From positions 1 through 64,000 of the forward strand of contig CAVTHW010000023.1 of NCBI GenBank assembly GCA_963734625.1: DNA of 64,000 bases, given 5' to 3'. The notes under the pieces are model-generated. The model was not told the DNA's origin and made no database searches. It saw only the letters and a program-made list of their open reading frames with translations. The DNA is from CAVTHW01 sp963734625. GTDB lineage: Bacteria > Acidobacteriota > Terriglobia > Bryobacterales > Bryobacteraceae. Position numbers and translations under genes: made by a program. Each line of letters begins with the position of its first letter. Within the stretch, counting starts at the first letter, position 1. Positions 7,761 through 15,498 of the stretch are shown here, one piece after another.

Positions 7761-8477
7761 CTACCTCAGGCTTAGCCCGCCGTCCAGCGTCAGGATCTGG
7801 CCGGTCACGAAATTCGACGCTTTCATGAAGTAGACCACGGCGTCGGCGACTTCGTCGGGCGTTCCGCCGCGCTGCGCGGGCGTATCGCGGATCATCCGCA
7901 GACCCTCGGTGTCGATGTCCTGGAACGGGATCACCCCCGGCGCCACGGCATTCACCGCAATCTCCGGCGCCAGGGCCTTGGCCATGGCTTGGGTCAGCAT
8001 GATGACCCCGGCCTTTGACGCCGAGTAGTGGACCCGCTGCGCCCAGGGCCGGATTCCTCCCAGCGATGCCATGTTCACGATTCGCCCCTCTCCCGTTTTC
8101 CGCATCCGCCGCGCCGCTTCCTTGGCGCAGAAGAAGACGGCCTTCAGGTTCACGTCCAGCATGAAGTCCCAATCGGCTTCAGTGATCTCCAGCACATCGC
8201 GCCGGGCGAACCGCGCCGCGTTGTTGACCAGGCCGAACAGCCCGCCCATCCGCTCTTCCACCTCCGCGAACAACCGCTCGATTTCGGCGACCTTCGAAAG
8301 GTCGGCGCGAAAAATCGGAGCGCCTCCGCATTCCTCGGCCGTCTGGCGCGCTTCGGCCTCCGAGACGTGATAATGAATCGCCACGCGCGCGCCTTCTTTG
8401 GCCAGCCGCAGCGCGATTTCGCGCCCGATGCGCTTGGCCCCGCCCGTCACCAGCACCGCTTTACCCGCCAGGTTCAT
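7761..8477 (-). CDS. SDR family oxidoreductase
   Basis: A classical short-chain dehydrogenase/reductase of about 238 residues. It has the cofactor motif TGGAKRIGR near residue 12, the NNAA motif (LVNNAARFA) at about 82, the catalytic serine in MASLG, and YSASK with catalytic Tyr and Lys at about 148-152, followed by NAVAPGVI. An Arg-less beta2 and HYHVS resemble pteridine-reductase-like or FabG-like members, but the substrate is not predictable. The ATG at 8475-8477 overlaps the mazG stop (ATGA) and has GAGGAC just upstream; an in-frame extension to 8501 lies inside mazG and is not needed. It is the last gene of a three-gene minus-strand unit with mazG and the duplicated secreted protein. Confidence 0.85.
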   Translation of the reverse strand: MNLAGKAVLVTGGAKRIGREIALRLAKEGARVAIHYHVSEAEARQTAEECGGAPIFRADLSKVAEIERLFAEVEERMGGLFGLVNNAARFARRDVLEITEADWDFMLDVNLKAVFFCAKEAARRMRKTGEGRIVNMASLGGIRPWAQRVHYSASKAGVIMLTQAMAKALAPEIAVNAVAPGVIPFQDIDTEGLRMIRDTPAQRGGTPDEVADAVVYFMKASNFVTGQILTLDGGLSLR

Positions 8478-9280
8478 AACGTCCTCTTCGCTTCCTCCCA
8501 TAGAGCGTCCATCTCCGCCAGCGTCGCTTCCTCCAGCGGCTTGCCTTGAGCCGCCAGCTTGCGCTCCAGGTATCCGAACCGGCCGCGGAACTTGGCGTTG
8601 GTTCCCCGCAGCGCCTGCTCCGCGTCCACCTTCAGAAGCCGGGCGAGGTTCACCAGCACGAAAAGCAAATCGCCGGTCTCCTCCTCGATCTTCATCCGCA
8701 AGCCTTGACGCCGCGCCTCGGCCAGTTCCTTCAGTTCCTCGTCGAGCTTGGCCAGCACCTGCTCCGGATTCTCCCAGTCGAATCCGATCCGGGCGGCGCG
8801 CGCCGTGAGTTGCTGCGCCTCCATCAGCGCCGGCAGCACGCGTGGAACGCGTTCGAGAAGTCCGGCCTCGGCCTTCCCCTTCTCCCGGTCCTCGTCGCGC
8901 TTGATCTCGTCCCAGCGCTGCTTGACCTCCTCCGGCGTCTTAGCATCGCCTTCGGCGAAGATGTGCGGATGCCGCCGGATCAGCTTGGCGACAATCGCCT
9001 CCAGGCTGTCTTCGATCGAGAATTTGTCTTCCTCGGACGCCATTTGCGCGAAGAAGACGGCCTGGAGCATGAGGTCGCCCAGTTCCTCGGCGAGCGAATG
9101 CCAGTCGCGCGCCTCGATGGCGTCGATTACTTCGTAGGTTTCTTCAAGGACGTAGGGCTTGATGCTGTCGAAATCCTGCGCCCTGTCCCACGGGCACCCT
9201 TCGGGTGAGCGCAGTCTGGCCATGATCTCGACCAGCCGCTGAAACTTCTCTCCGGCCTTGGAACTGTCGGTTGTTGTCAT
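8474..9280 (-). CDS. mazG: Nucleoside triphosphate pyrophosphohydrolase MazG
   Basis: All-alpha NTP pyrophosphatase that hydrolyses (d)NTPs to NMP and pyrophosphate, a house-cleaning enzyme. The N-terminal MazG domain shows LRSPEGCPWDRAQDF, then the metal-binding EExxE...E-D pattern (VLEETYEVIDAI and LAEELGDLMLQAVFFAQ). A second copy appears near the C-terminus (KLDEELKELAEARRQG ... IEEETGDLLFVLVNLAR), giving the usual two-domain protein of about 268 residues. A longer open frame reaches 9403 but lies inside the upstream gene; the ATG at 9278-9280 overlaps that gene's stop as ATGA. Downstream it overlaps the SDR start in the same way, so all three are translationally coupled. Confidence 0.9.
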   Translation of the reverse strand: MTTTDSSKAGEKFQRLVEIMARLRSPEGCPWDRAQDFDSIKPYVLEETYEVIDAIEARDWHSLAEELGDLMLQAVFFAQMASEEDKFSIEDSLEAIVAKLIRRHPHIFAEGDAKTPEEVKQRWDEIKRDEDREKGKAEAGLLERVPRVLPALMEAQQLTARAARIGFDWENPEQVLAKLDEELKELAEARRQGLRMKIEEETGDLLFVLVNLARLLKVDAEQALRGTNAKFRGRFGYLERKLAAQGKPLEEATLAEMDALWEEAKRTL

Positions 9281-10308
9281 TGAGACGGGGATCGGCCCCA
9301 TCCACCAAAGTACCAGCGCAGGCCGAAAGATGCGAAATGACCGTACGGCCCCGTCTGCCCCAGATCCGCCACGCCCAGATTGCCCCCATTCCGGCCCAGC
9401 CACACATTGCGATGTTCAGTCACTCGGAATTCGAAGCTCTTGGGCAGATTGACCGCCACACCGATGGAACTTTCGAAAAGGACCGGCTCCGTCGAAGCGC
9501 TGTATCGAAACTGAGGCACGTTTCTCCCGAAGAAGAACCTGGGCTCGGTGATGAAAAGCAACCGCTGCAAAGGCAAAGGTCCGACCTTCCGCTCAAAGGG
9601 TTGAAACTCCGCGTATCCGCCCAGGGTGTAACGGACAAATGCGCTGCAGGGGGCCTCAGCCCCTCCGTAATCGCCGGCTGAGGCGGCGCAACGGCCCAGG
9701 TCGCGTTCGTTGTGGGGAGGATCAAGCTCGAATTCCGCATAGCCCCGCAAGAAGCGCTGGTTGGCGGGGCGAGGGCCCCAGCCGGAATACCAGCGCAAGG
9801 CGACACCGGCGTACAACCCGTACGGCCCATCCCCCCTCAAATCCCCCGTGCCAAGATTTCCGGTGTAGCGCCCCAGCCAGTAATTCCGGTGTTGCCAAAT
9901 CCTGAATTCGAAGTTCTTGGGCAGGATAATCCCCGCTCCTATCGAGCGCTCAAATAGAATCGCATTCATGGAGGCCGTGGCCGGAAATCCGGGCGGATTC
10001 CGGCCATGAAATGCTCGCGGCTTCAGGAACATGAACAGACGATTGAGCGGCAGCGGACCGGCTTTTCGGCCCATCGGTTGAAACTCCACGTACCCGCCCA
10101 GCAGGTATCGGGTGAAAGCGGCGCAGGGGGAAGCGGGCTCAGCCGTGAGACCGGTGCTGCTGCAGCGCCCCAGATCGCGCCCCCCGCCAGGCGGGTTCAC
10201 TTCGAAGTCCACGTAGCCCCGCACGAAATTCCTCGGAAACAGGAAGGAGTCGGTCCCAGCGCACAGTGAGGGAACAACCAGAAGAATCCCCGTCAGAATC
10301 GCTCGCAT
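9277..10308 (-). CDS. Secreted protein with a tandem internal duplication
   Basis: A 343-residue exported protein (signal peptide in residues 1-18) consisting of two similar units of about 150 residues. Unit 1 (about 27-178) and unit 2 (about 183-338) share, in order, F-RGY--FE--PP---RDLGRC, a second Cys about 13 residues on, L-GGY-EFQP--RK-GPLPL-RL, GRN-P-F, LF--SIG----LPK-FEFR, HRN-WLGR--GNLG--DL---GPYG, and LRWY-GWG. The alternating aromatic pattern suggests beta strands, possibly an outer-membrane barrel built from two repeats. I do not recognise the family. It is first in the unit with mazG and the SDR. A near-perfect -10 (TATAAT) sits immediately upstream at 10321-10316. Confidence 0.8.
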   Translation of the reverse strand: MRAILTGILLVVPSLCAGTDSFLFPRNFVRGYVDFEVNPPGGGRDLGRCSSTGLTAEPASPCAAFTRYLLGGYVEFQPMGRKAGPLPLNRLFMFLKPRAFHGRNPPGFPATASMNAILFERSIGAGIILPKNFEFRIWQHRNYWLGRYTGNLGTGDLRGDGPYGLYAGVALRWYSGWGPRPANQRFLRGYAEFELDPPHNERDLGRCAASAGDYGGAEAPCSAFVRYTLGGYAEFQPFERKVGPLPLQRLLFITEPRFFFGRNVPQFRYSASTEPVLFESSIGVAVNLPKSFEFRVTEHRNVWLGRNGGNLGVADLGQTGPYGHFASFGLRWYFGGWGRSPSQ

Positions 10309-10381
10309 TGGGGGGATTATACATCACCGTTTCGCGGCGTCCTAACCGAGGGGCGGCCTGGAATCGTACAATAGTAATTCC
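10309..10381. promoter_or_regulatory. Divergent promoter region with start-proximal -10 elements
   Basis: On the minus strand TATAAT occupies 10321-10316, only 8 bases before the ATG (10308) of the duplicated secreted protein, with a weak TTAGGA 18 bases further upstream. On the plus strand TACAAT at 10367-10372 lies 10 bases before the ATG (10382) of the DUF1844 gene. Both would give leaderless or nearly leaderless messages if used. No ribosome binding site is visible before either start, which agrees. Promoter use is inferred. Confidence 0.45.
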
Positions 10382-10678
10382 ATGGCCTCTGAAGAGAAGA
10401 TCCCCCTACCCCCGGCATCCTTTGCCCTGCTCGTGCTATCTCTGCGCACTCAAGTGGAGATGCAGCTTGGCCTGCTCCACTTCGGCGAGGAGAAGGACCA
10501 GCCCGAGCCTGACTTCGAAGCTGCCCGCCACGCGATCGACCTGCTGGGAATCCTGCAGGAGAAGACCAAAGGCAACCTGACTCTGGAGGAGCAGCGGCTT
10601 CTGGAAAACTCGCTGACCGAACTGCGCTTCCGCTACGTGCAGGCTGCCGAGGCCCCCGGCACTCCCCCGCAAGCCTAG
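10382..10678 (+). CDS. DUF1844 domain-containing protein
   Basis: A 98-residue helical protein with the DUF1844 signature: PPASFALLVLSLRTQVEMQLGL at residues 10-31, D-EAARHAIDLLGILQEKTKGNLT at about 44-67, and EEQRLLENSLTELRFRYVQ at about 69-87. Function is unknown. The stop (TAG) is immediately followed by the ATG of the MBL-fold gene with no spacing, so the two are co-translated, and RibF follows in the same way. The likely promoter is a TACAAT ten bases before its start. Confidence 0.85.
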   Translation: MASEEKIPLPPASFALLVLSLRTQVEMQLGLLHFGEEKDQPEPDFEAARHAIDLLGILQEKTKGNLTLEEQRLLENSLTELRFRYVQAAEAPGTPPQA

Positions 10679-11473
10679 ATGCCTGTCGCCGCCGAATCGC
10701 TCCGCATCGTCGTGCTCGGCTCCGGGACCAGCGTGGGTGTGCCCATGGTAGGCTGCCGTTGCGCTGTCTGCCATTCCATCGACCCGCGCGACAAGCGGCT
10801 TCGGCCCTCGGTTCTCCTGCAATACGGCGGCAGGAACGTGGTCATCGACACGACTCCGGATTTCCGCTACCAGGCGCTGCGGGCCGGCATCGATCACCTC
10901 GACGCAGTCCTGGTTACGCACGCCCACGCCGACCATATCATGGGCCTGGACGACGTGCGCCCGCTCAACATCCACCAACGGCATGCGATTCCCGTTTACG
11001 GCTCGCCGGAGACCATCGCCACCATCGAGCGCTGCTTCTCCTATATCTTCGACGCCCGCGAGACTGAATCCTGGGTTCCGAAGCTGGAGCTCCGCCCCTT
11101 CGGCGACGAGGCCTTCGACCTCGGCGGCCTCCCCGTCACACCCATCCCCGTGATGCACGGCAAGCAGCGCATCCACGGCTTCCGCTTCGGGCGCGCCGCC
11201 TACATCACCGACCAGAGCGACATTCCGCCGGAATCCCTGGAGATGCTGCGCGGCCTCGACGTCCTCTTCCTGGACGCCTTGCGCCACACCTTCCACCCCA
11301 CGCACTCCACCGTCGCGCGGGCGCTCCAGTGGGTTGACGAGCTCGCCCCGGCCCGGGCCTATTTCACGCACATCTGCCATTCCCTGCCGCACGCGGAAAC
11401 CCAGAGCGCGCTGCCGCCCAATGTGTACCTGGCCCACGACACCCTCGAAATAGATGTCCGGGAGGGCGGATAG
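10679..11473 (+). CDS. MBL-fold metallo-hydrolase (PhnP-like phosphodiesterase type)
   Basis: A 264-residue metallo-beta-lactamase-fold protein. The N-terminus carries LGSGTSVGVPMVGCRCAVC, typical of the PhnP/RNase Z-like branch with its extra Cys zinc site. The metal-binding motif THAHADHIMGLDDVR is at about residues 80-94, further ligands follow in PVMHGK, YITDQSD, FLDALRHTFHPTHS, and ITHICH-like FTHICHS near the C-terminus. PhnP acts on cyclic phosphodiesters; whether this protein does is not determined by sequence. It lies between DUF1844 and ribF with zero-base spacing on both sides. Confidence 0.85.
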   Translation: MPVAAESLRIVVLGSGTSVGVPMVGCRCAVCHSIDPRDKRLRPSVLLQYGGRNVVIDTTPDFRYQALRAGIDHLDAVLVTHAHADHIMGLDDVRPLNIHQRHAIPVYGSPETIATIERCFSYIFDARETESWVPKLELRPFGDEAFDLGGLPVTPIPVMHGKQRIHGFRFGRAAYITDQSDIPPESLEMLRGLDVLFLDALRHTFHPTHSTVARALQWVDELAPARAYFTHICHSLPHAETQSALPPNVYLAHDTLEIDVREGG

Positions 11474-12442
11474 TTGCGCGTCTATCGCAGCCTGGACGAA
11501 CTGGACGGCGGGTTCGGCCCCGCCGCCCTTAGCATCGGCAACTTCGACGGGGTCCACGCCGGCCACCAGAAGATCTTCCGCCGCGTGGTGGAATTGGCCC
11601 GTGAGCGCGGCTGGAAGCCTTCGGCGCTGACCTTCGATCCGCATCCCTCGCGCGTCGTCCACCCCGAGCGCGCGGCGCACCTGCTGACCACGCTCGACGA
11701 GCGCTGCCGCCTCATGGCCGCCTGCGGGATCGAACAGGTTCTGATTCTCCCCTTCGGCCCGCAAATCGCCCGGCTGTCGCCAGAGGAGTTCGCGCGCGAC
11801 ATCCTGGCCGCCAAACTCGGCGTGCGGGCCGTGCTGGTCGGCTCCAATTTCCGTTTCGGCTACCGCCATGCCGGAGACACCAACCGGCTGGCCGAACTCG
11901 GCGCGGATCTGGATTTTCGGACTGAAGTGATTCCGGCCATCGTTCTGCGCGGCTCTGTGGTTAGCAGCAGCGAGATCCGGCGGCTGGTGAGCGCGGGCAA
12001 CGTCTCGCGCGCGGCCCGCTTGCTGGGGCGCTTCTACGCCCTGGAGGGGGACGTCGTCTCCGGGCGGGGCATCGGCTCCACCCAGACCGTGCCGACGCTG
12101 AACCAACGCACTCACGCCGAAGTCGTCATGCCCCCCGGGGTCTACATTACCCGGACCAGCGAAATGGAAGGCGGCCGGGTTTGGCCCTCGGTCACCAGCG
12201 TTGGCTCGAACCCAACGTTCGGCGGCACTGACATTACGGTGGAGACCCACCTGCTGCCCGCGCTCACTGGCGCGACGCCCCGGCGGATCAGGGTCGAGTT
12301 TCTGCGGCGCCTGCGCGCGGAACATGAGTTCCCCGACGCGGCCAGCCTCAAGGTGCAAATCATGCAGGACGTCGGGCGCGCCGAGCGGTATTTCAGGCTC
12401 GCGGACCGATTGGTATACTCAAAAGGATTCCGCGAATCATAA
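11474..12442 (+). CDS. ribF: Bifunctional riboflavin kinase / FAD synthetase
   Basis: Makes FMN from riboflavin and ATP, then FAD from FMN and ATP. The N-terminal adenylyltransferase domain has SIGNFDGVHAGHQ at residues 16-28, FDPHPSRV at 55-62 and GSNFRFGYRHAGD at about 120-132. The C-terminal kinase domain (about 185-322) has GRFYALEGDVVSGRGIGST, PTLN, PPGVYIT and SNPTFGG. Length (322) is normal. It starts at TTG 11474, directly after the stop of the MBL-fold gene, so translation is coupled. It ends 21 bases before the aldolase gene and may be part of the same transcript. Confidence 0.93.
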   Translation: MRVYRSLDELDGGFGPAALSIGNFDGVHAGHQKIFRRVVELARERGWKPSALTFDPHPSRVVHPERAAHLLTTLDERCRLMAACGIEQVLILPFGPQIARLSPEEFARDILAAKLGVRAVLVGSNFRFGYRHAGDTNRLAELGADLDFRTEVIPAIVLRGSVVSSSEIRRLVSAGNVSRAARLLGRFYALEGDVVSGRGIGSTQTVPTLNQRTHAEVVMPPGVYITRTSEMEGGRVWPSVTSVGSNPTFGGTDITVETHLLPALTGATPRRIRVEFLRRLRAEHEFPDAASLKVQIMQDVGRAERYFRLADRLVYSKGFRES

Positions 12443-12463
12443 GCACTATAAGGAGAATTATTC

Positions 12464-13474
12464 ATGCCACTGGTATCGATGCGTCAGGTCTTGGATGAGG
12501 CGGCGAAGGGCGGTTACGGCGTCGGCGCTTTCAATGTCAATAATATGGAGCAGATCCAGGCCATCATGGAGGCCGCCCGCGCAACCAAGTCGCCGGTGAT
12601 CATCCAGGCCAGCCGCGGCGCCCGGGCCTACTCCCAGGATCGCTTCCTGGTTCACCTCATGCTGGCCGCCGTCGAACTTTACCCCGAGATTCCGTTGGTG
12701 ATGCACCTGGATCACGGCAACAGCGTCGCCACCTGCAAGTCGGCCATCGAGCAGGGCTTCACCAGCGTCATGATGGACGGCTCGCTGATGGAGGACGGCA
12801 AGACCCCGTCGAGCTTCGAGTATAACGTTAAAGTCACCCGGGAAGTCGTTGAAGCAGCTCACCTTAAGGGCGTAACGGTGGAAGGGGAAATCGGCTGCCT
12901 GGGTGGTATCGAAGACGGCCACGGAGCGGGCGGCAGCGGACTGGAACACCTGACCGATCCGGATCAGGCGGTCGAGTTCGTGAAGCAGACCGGCCTGGAC
13001 GCTTTGGCGATCGCCATCGGGACCAGCCACGGCGCCTACAAGTTCACCAGCAAGCCGACCGGCGAGACCCTGAAGATGGACCGGCTGATCGAGATCCACA
13101 AGCGGCTGCCGAACGTCCACCTGGTGATGCACGGCTCTTCCAGCGTGCCTCAGGATTTGCAGGACGTCATCAACAAGTACGGCGGAAAATTGAGGCCGAC
13201 CTGGGGTGTGCCGGTCGAAGAGATCCAGATTGGGATCAAGAACGGCGTCCGGAAGATCAATGTGGACACGGACAACCGGTTGGCCATGACCGGGGCGATC
13301 CGCAAGGTGTTCGCCGAGACGCCCGAGAAGTTCGACCCGCGCGACTACAATAAGCCCGCCCGCGAGGCGATGCAGAAGGTGGTTGCGCTGCGCATGACCC
13401 AGTTCGGCCAAGCCGGCCACGCCGGCGACTACCAGCCGCTCTCCCTCGCCGAGATGGCGAAGCAGTACAAGTAG
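12464..13474 (+). CDS. fba: Class II fructose-bisphosphate aldolase
   Basis: Zinc-dependent aldolase of glycolysis and gluconeogenesis that cleaves fructose-1,6-bisphosphate to dihydroxyacetone phosphate and glyceraldehyde-3-phosphate. The catalytic Asp and first zinc His are in MHLDHGNS (about 80-87), with VEGEIGCLGG, a flexible loop rich in Gly/His (EDGHGAGGSG), GTSHGAYKF, and VMHGSSSVP supplying further zinc and substrate ligands. DTDNRLAMTGAIRK at the C-terminal side is typical. The 336-residue length is usual. A strong ribosome binding site (AAGGAGAA, about 12449-12456) precedes the ATG. Gene follows ribF by 21 bases. Confidence 0.93.
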   Translation: MPLVSMRQVLDEAAKGGYGVGAFNVNNMEQIQAIMEAARATKSPVIIQASRGARAYSQDRFLVHLMLAAVELYPEIPLVMHLDHGNSVATCKSAIEQGFTSVMMDGSLMEDGKTPSSFEYNVKVTREVVEAAHLKGVTVEGEIGCLGGIEDGHGAGGSGLEHLTDPDQAVEFVKQTGLDALAIAIGTSHGAYKFTSKPTGETLKMDRLIEIHKRLPNVHLVMHGSSSVPQDLQDVINKYGGKLRPTWGVPVEEIQIGIKNGVRKINVDTDNRLAMTGAIRKVFAETPEKFDPRDYNKPAREAMQKVVALRMTQFGQAGHAGDYQPLSLAEMAKQYK

Positions 13475-15345
13475 GCGCGGGCCGCCCTGTGGTCGGGATG
13501 CGGCTCCCATCCAGACGTATGAAAGAGCAGCTTGGCCGTGATTCGCATTGTTCAAGGTCCAGGCGGCAGCCTCCGCGAGCCAGCGCAAGCAGTAGCCTTG
13601 CAGGCGCGGGTCGATCCGAGGCAGGCCTATTTCCTGCGGCTCAGGCCTTTTGTTGATCCGGTTGACCAGAAGGTTCTTTACGAGACGTGTGGTGCAGCAC
13701 GTTTCGGATGGAGCCGGTTGCGCCTCAATCCACTTCATCGACATCAAGGCTCTCGGATTCCGCGAGTACGCGGACTCGGTATCGTAGCACAAGACCAGTC
13801 GTTGACATGGGCAGGATCGACCGTAGCTTTGGACGTTCCAAAGAGGCGTTGCGGTGGCGATCACAAAAAATGCACGTGCAGGACTTGGTGTGAATGCCCA
13901 TGTTCGCACCGTATCAGGGATACCGGATGATGAGCGTCTGCGAGTACTTGAACCGCAGGTCCAAGGCGCCGCTTTCGTACGGCCTGGCGCCATGCGAATC
14001 GGGATACTGGTGCAGACGCCGCAGGGCAGTCTGGCCGCGGCAATCGTGCCGCGATTCGTCTGCGTTCCGGGAACTACTCTGAGCCAATGCAATGCACTGG
14101 AGGAGGATACCTCGTCTACAGGTACTTCGGGCGGCTTAATGGGCGGACTTTTGCCCGAACCTGACCCGCCCCAGCGCGAAGAACTGAATCCAGGGAACGG
14201 GCGGGCAATCGGCAGCCGTTCTTCGGACCGTTGCGGGCGGATGCACTGGCTGGTTCCGTGCCTTGCGGAAACGGGGCGCAGTCCGCGCGTATCGGATCCA
14301 GGAGCGATCTCCGCTCCAGCGGACTGCTCACGGCGTCGTACGTCTTCGCGAGGCGAAGTAGAGAACTGCATGGGTTGGAACTAACTCTTTGACTCGCGGC
14401 TGTCCTGGTGCACCTGTCAGCGTGGTCAAATTGCTCGAAAGGATAATCACTTTGGCCGCGCTCCGTTAAGAAGGGCCAACGCAAGCGAATCGGCCCCCTG
14501 CTGTTGGCCATAGTAGTCGGCGCGGTGGCCCAGATGTCCGACCCACAGCGCCGCTGTATGGAGACTCTGCCTGGCGATAATCGGACCGTGCGGTCTGAGC
14601 ACGTTGGTTCTGGCGCTGGCACTTCTTGCCTCTGCGTCGGCGCACAGGCGCCGGTTGAGGAGCCTGTCGCAGCGCAGATTGTGAAGTAATCGTCCGTGGC
14701 CCTGACGCTGCTGCGCGCTCCCGATGCTGTCAGCCGCGCCTGGGGTCCGTACCTGAATGGCAAGTACGGACTCCGCGAGTACTCCGGAGAATTGGATGCG
14801 GAACGACCGCCCGTTCGCCGGAGGGCATGTACCGAACACGGTGGTTATGAGGCCGTGTCGCACATCCTGACGCTGCGGATGCCTCAATCCACTTGGCTGC
14901 TCGGTGGACCCTGCCTACTGCTGCCGAATCGCCGCCGAGTGGCGGAGGGCTGATTCTTCTGGCCAGCGACGTCAAGGCGAACCAGACCTCCTGGCTCGGG
15001 CGGCTCGATGACGATCGTCAGTGCGTCCCACGGCGTAGCGGTCAGACGTACCTCCTATCGGGATCGAGCGGCCGGGCCTGGCGGCGAGACTGCTGTACGC
15101 CGCCAGCTTCAGGCTGCAACGGGGCTACGATGCGGCCCTGGCCCGCGCGGACGCGGTGCAACGTGAGGATTTTGTTGCCACGGTACTCCTTCGGCCCACC
15201 CTCGCTCGCCTGTGCGTAGTTGGCGATGCCTTCTCGGCGTTTAGGCCAACACCTGCTATGCGGAAACCGGGGGCAGCAACCAGGTGTGCAATTGTCTGCC
15301 TTAGAGACTTGCTGGCGTAGACGGCGATAGGGACTATTCTCGTGT
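13475..15345. other. 1.87-kb stretch without a convincing gene
   Basis: No frame here shows a recognisable protein. Long open frames exist on the minus strand only because of high GC, and one of them is simply the antisense of the aldolase gene. Short words recur within the region: GCCTCAATCCACTT at about 13731 and about 14880, and TCCGCGAGTAC at about 13758 and 14771. This suggests decayed or duplicated intergenic DNA. Its right end carries a dispersed repeat (15278-15316) and abuts a decayed RAYT transposase, so the stretch may be the debris of a mobile element. Confidence 0.5.
15278..15316. repeat. RAYT-linked dispersed repeat, copy 1
   Basis: AACCA..TGTGCAATTGTC (TGCC) TTAGAGACTTGCTGGC. 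A close copy is at 32286-32320. Here it lies 30 bases upstream of the RAYT remnant, which fits a REP-type end sequence. Confidence 0.6.
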
Positions 15346-15433
15346 ATGGCTAGGATGCCGTCGCCGTGGATACTCCGCATCACGTTACCCAACGCGGGAA
15401 CGGCAGGCAGGCTGTTTTCTTCGAAACCGACAA
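15346..15433 (+). pseudogene. Decayed RAYT (REP-associated tyrosine transposase) N-terminus
   Basis: From 15366 the frame reads DTPHHVTQRGNGRQAVFFET, the conserved opening of Y1-type REP-associated transposases, where HHVTQRG precedes the metal-binding histidine region. An ATG with MARMP (15346-15360), the usual start of such proteins, is in a different frame two positions off. After about 15433 the similarity ends: the catalytic Tyr and HUH parts are missing. The protein is therefore truncated and frameshifted. Its remaining 3' side runs into the end of fabD, whose C-terminus looks extended there. Confidence 0.7.
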
Positions 15434-15498
15434 AGACGTGAGGAGTCTGTGGATTCGCGATCGCCGCGCTCATAGACGGCAGCCGCTCTCGGTCGGGA

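Noticed and set aside
10436..12358. 640-residue minus-strand open frame
   Set aside because: Antisense to DUF1844, the MBL hydrolase and ribF, all clearly coding on the plus strand.
12458..14371. 637-residue minus-strand open frame
   Set aside because: Its second half is antisense to the aldolase gene and the first half shows no family; GC-driven open frame.
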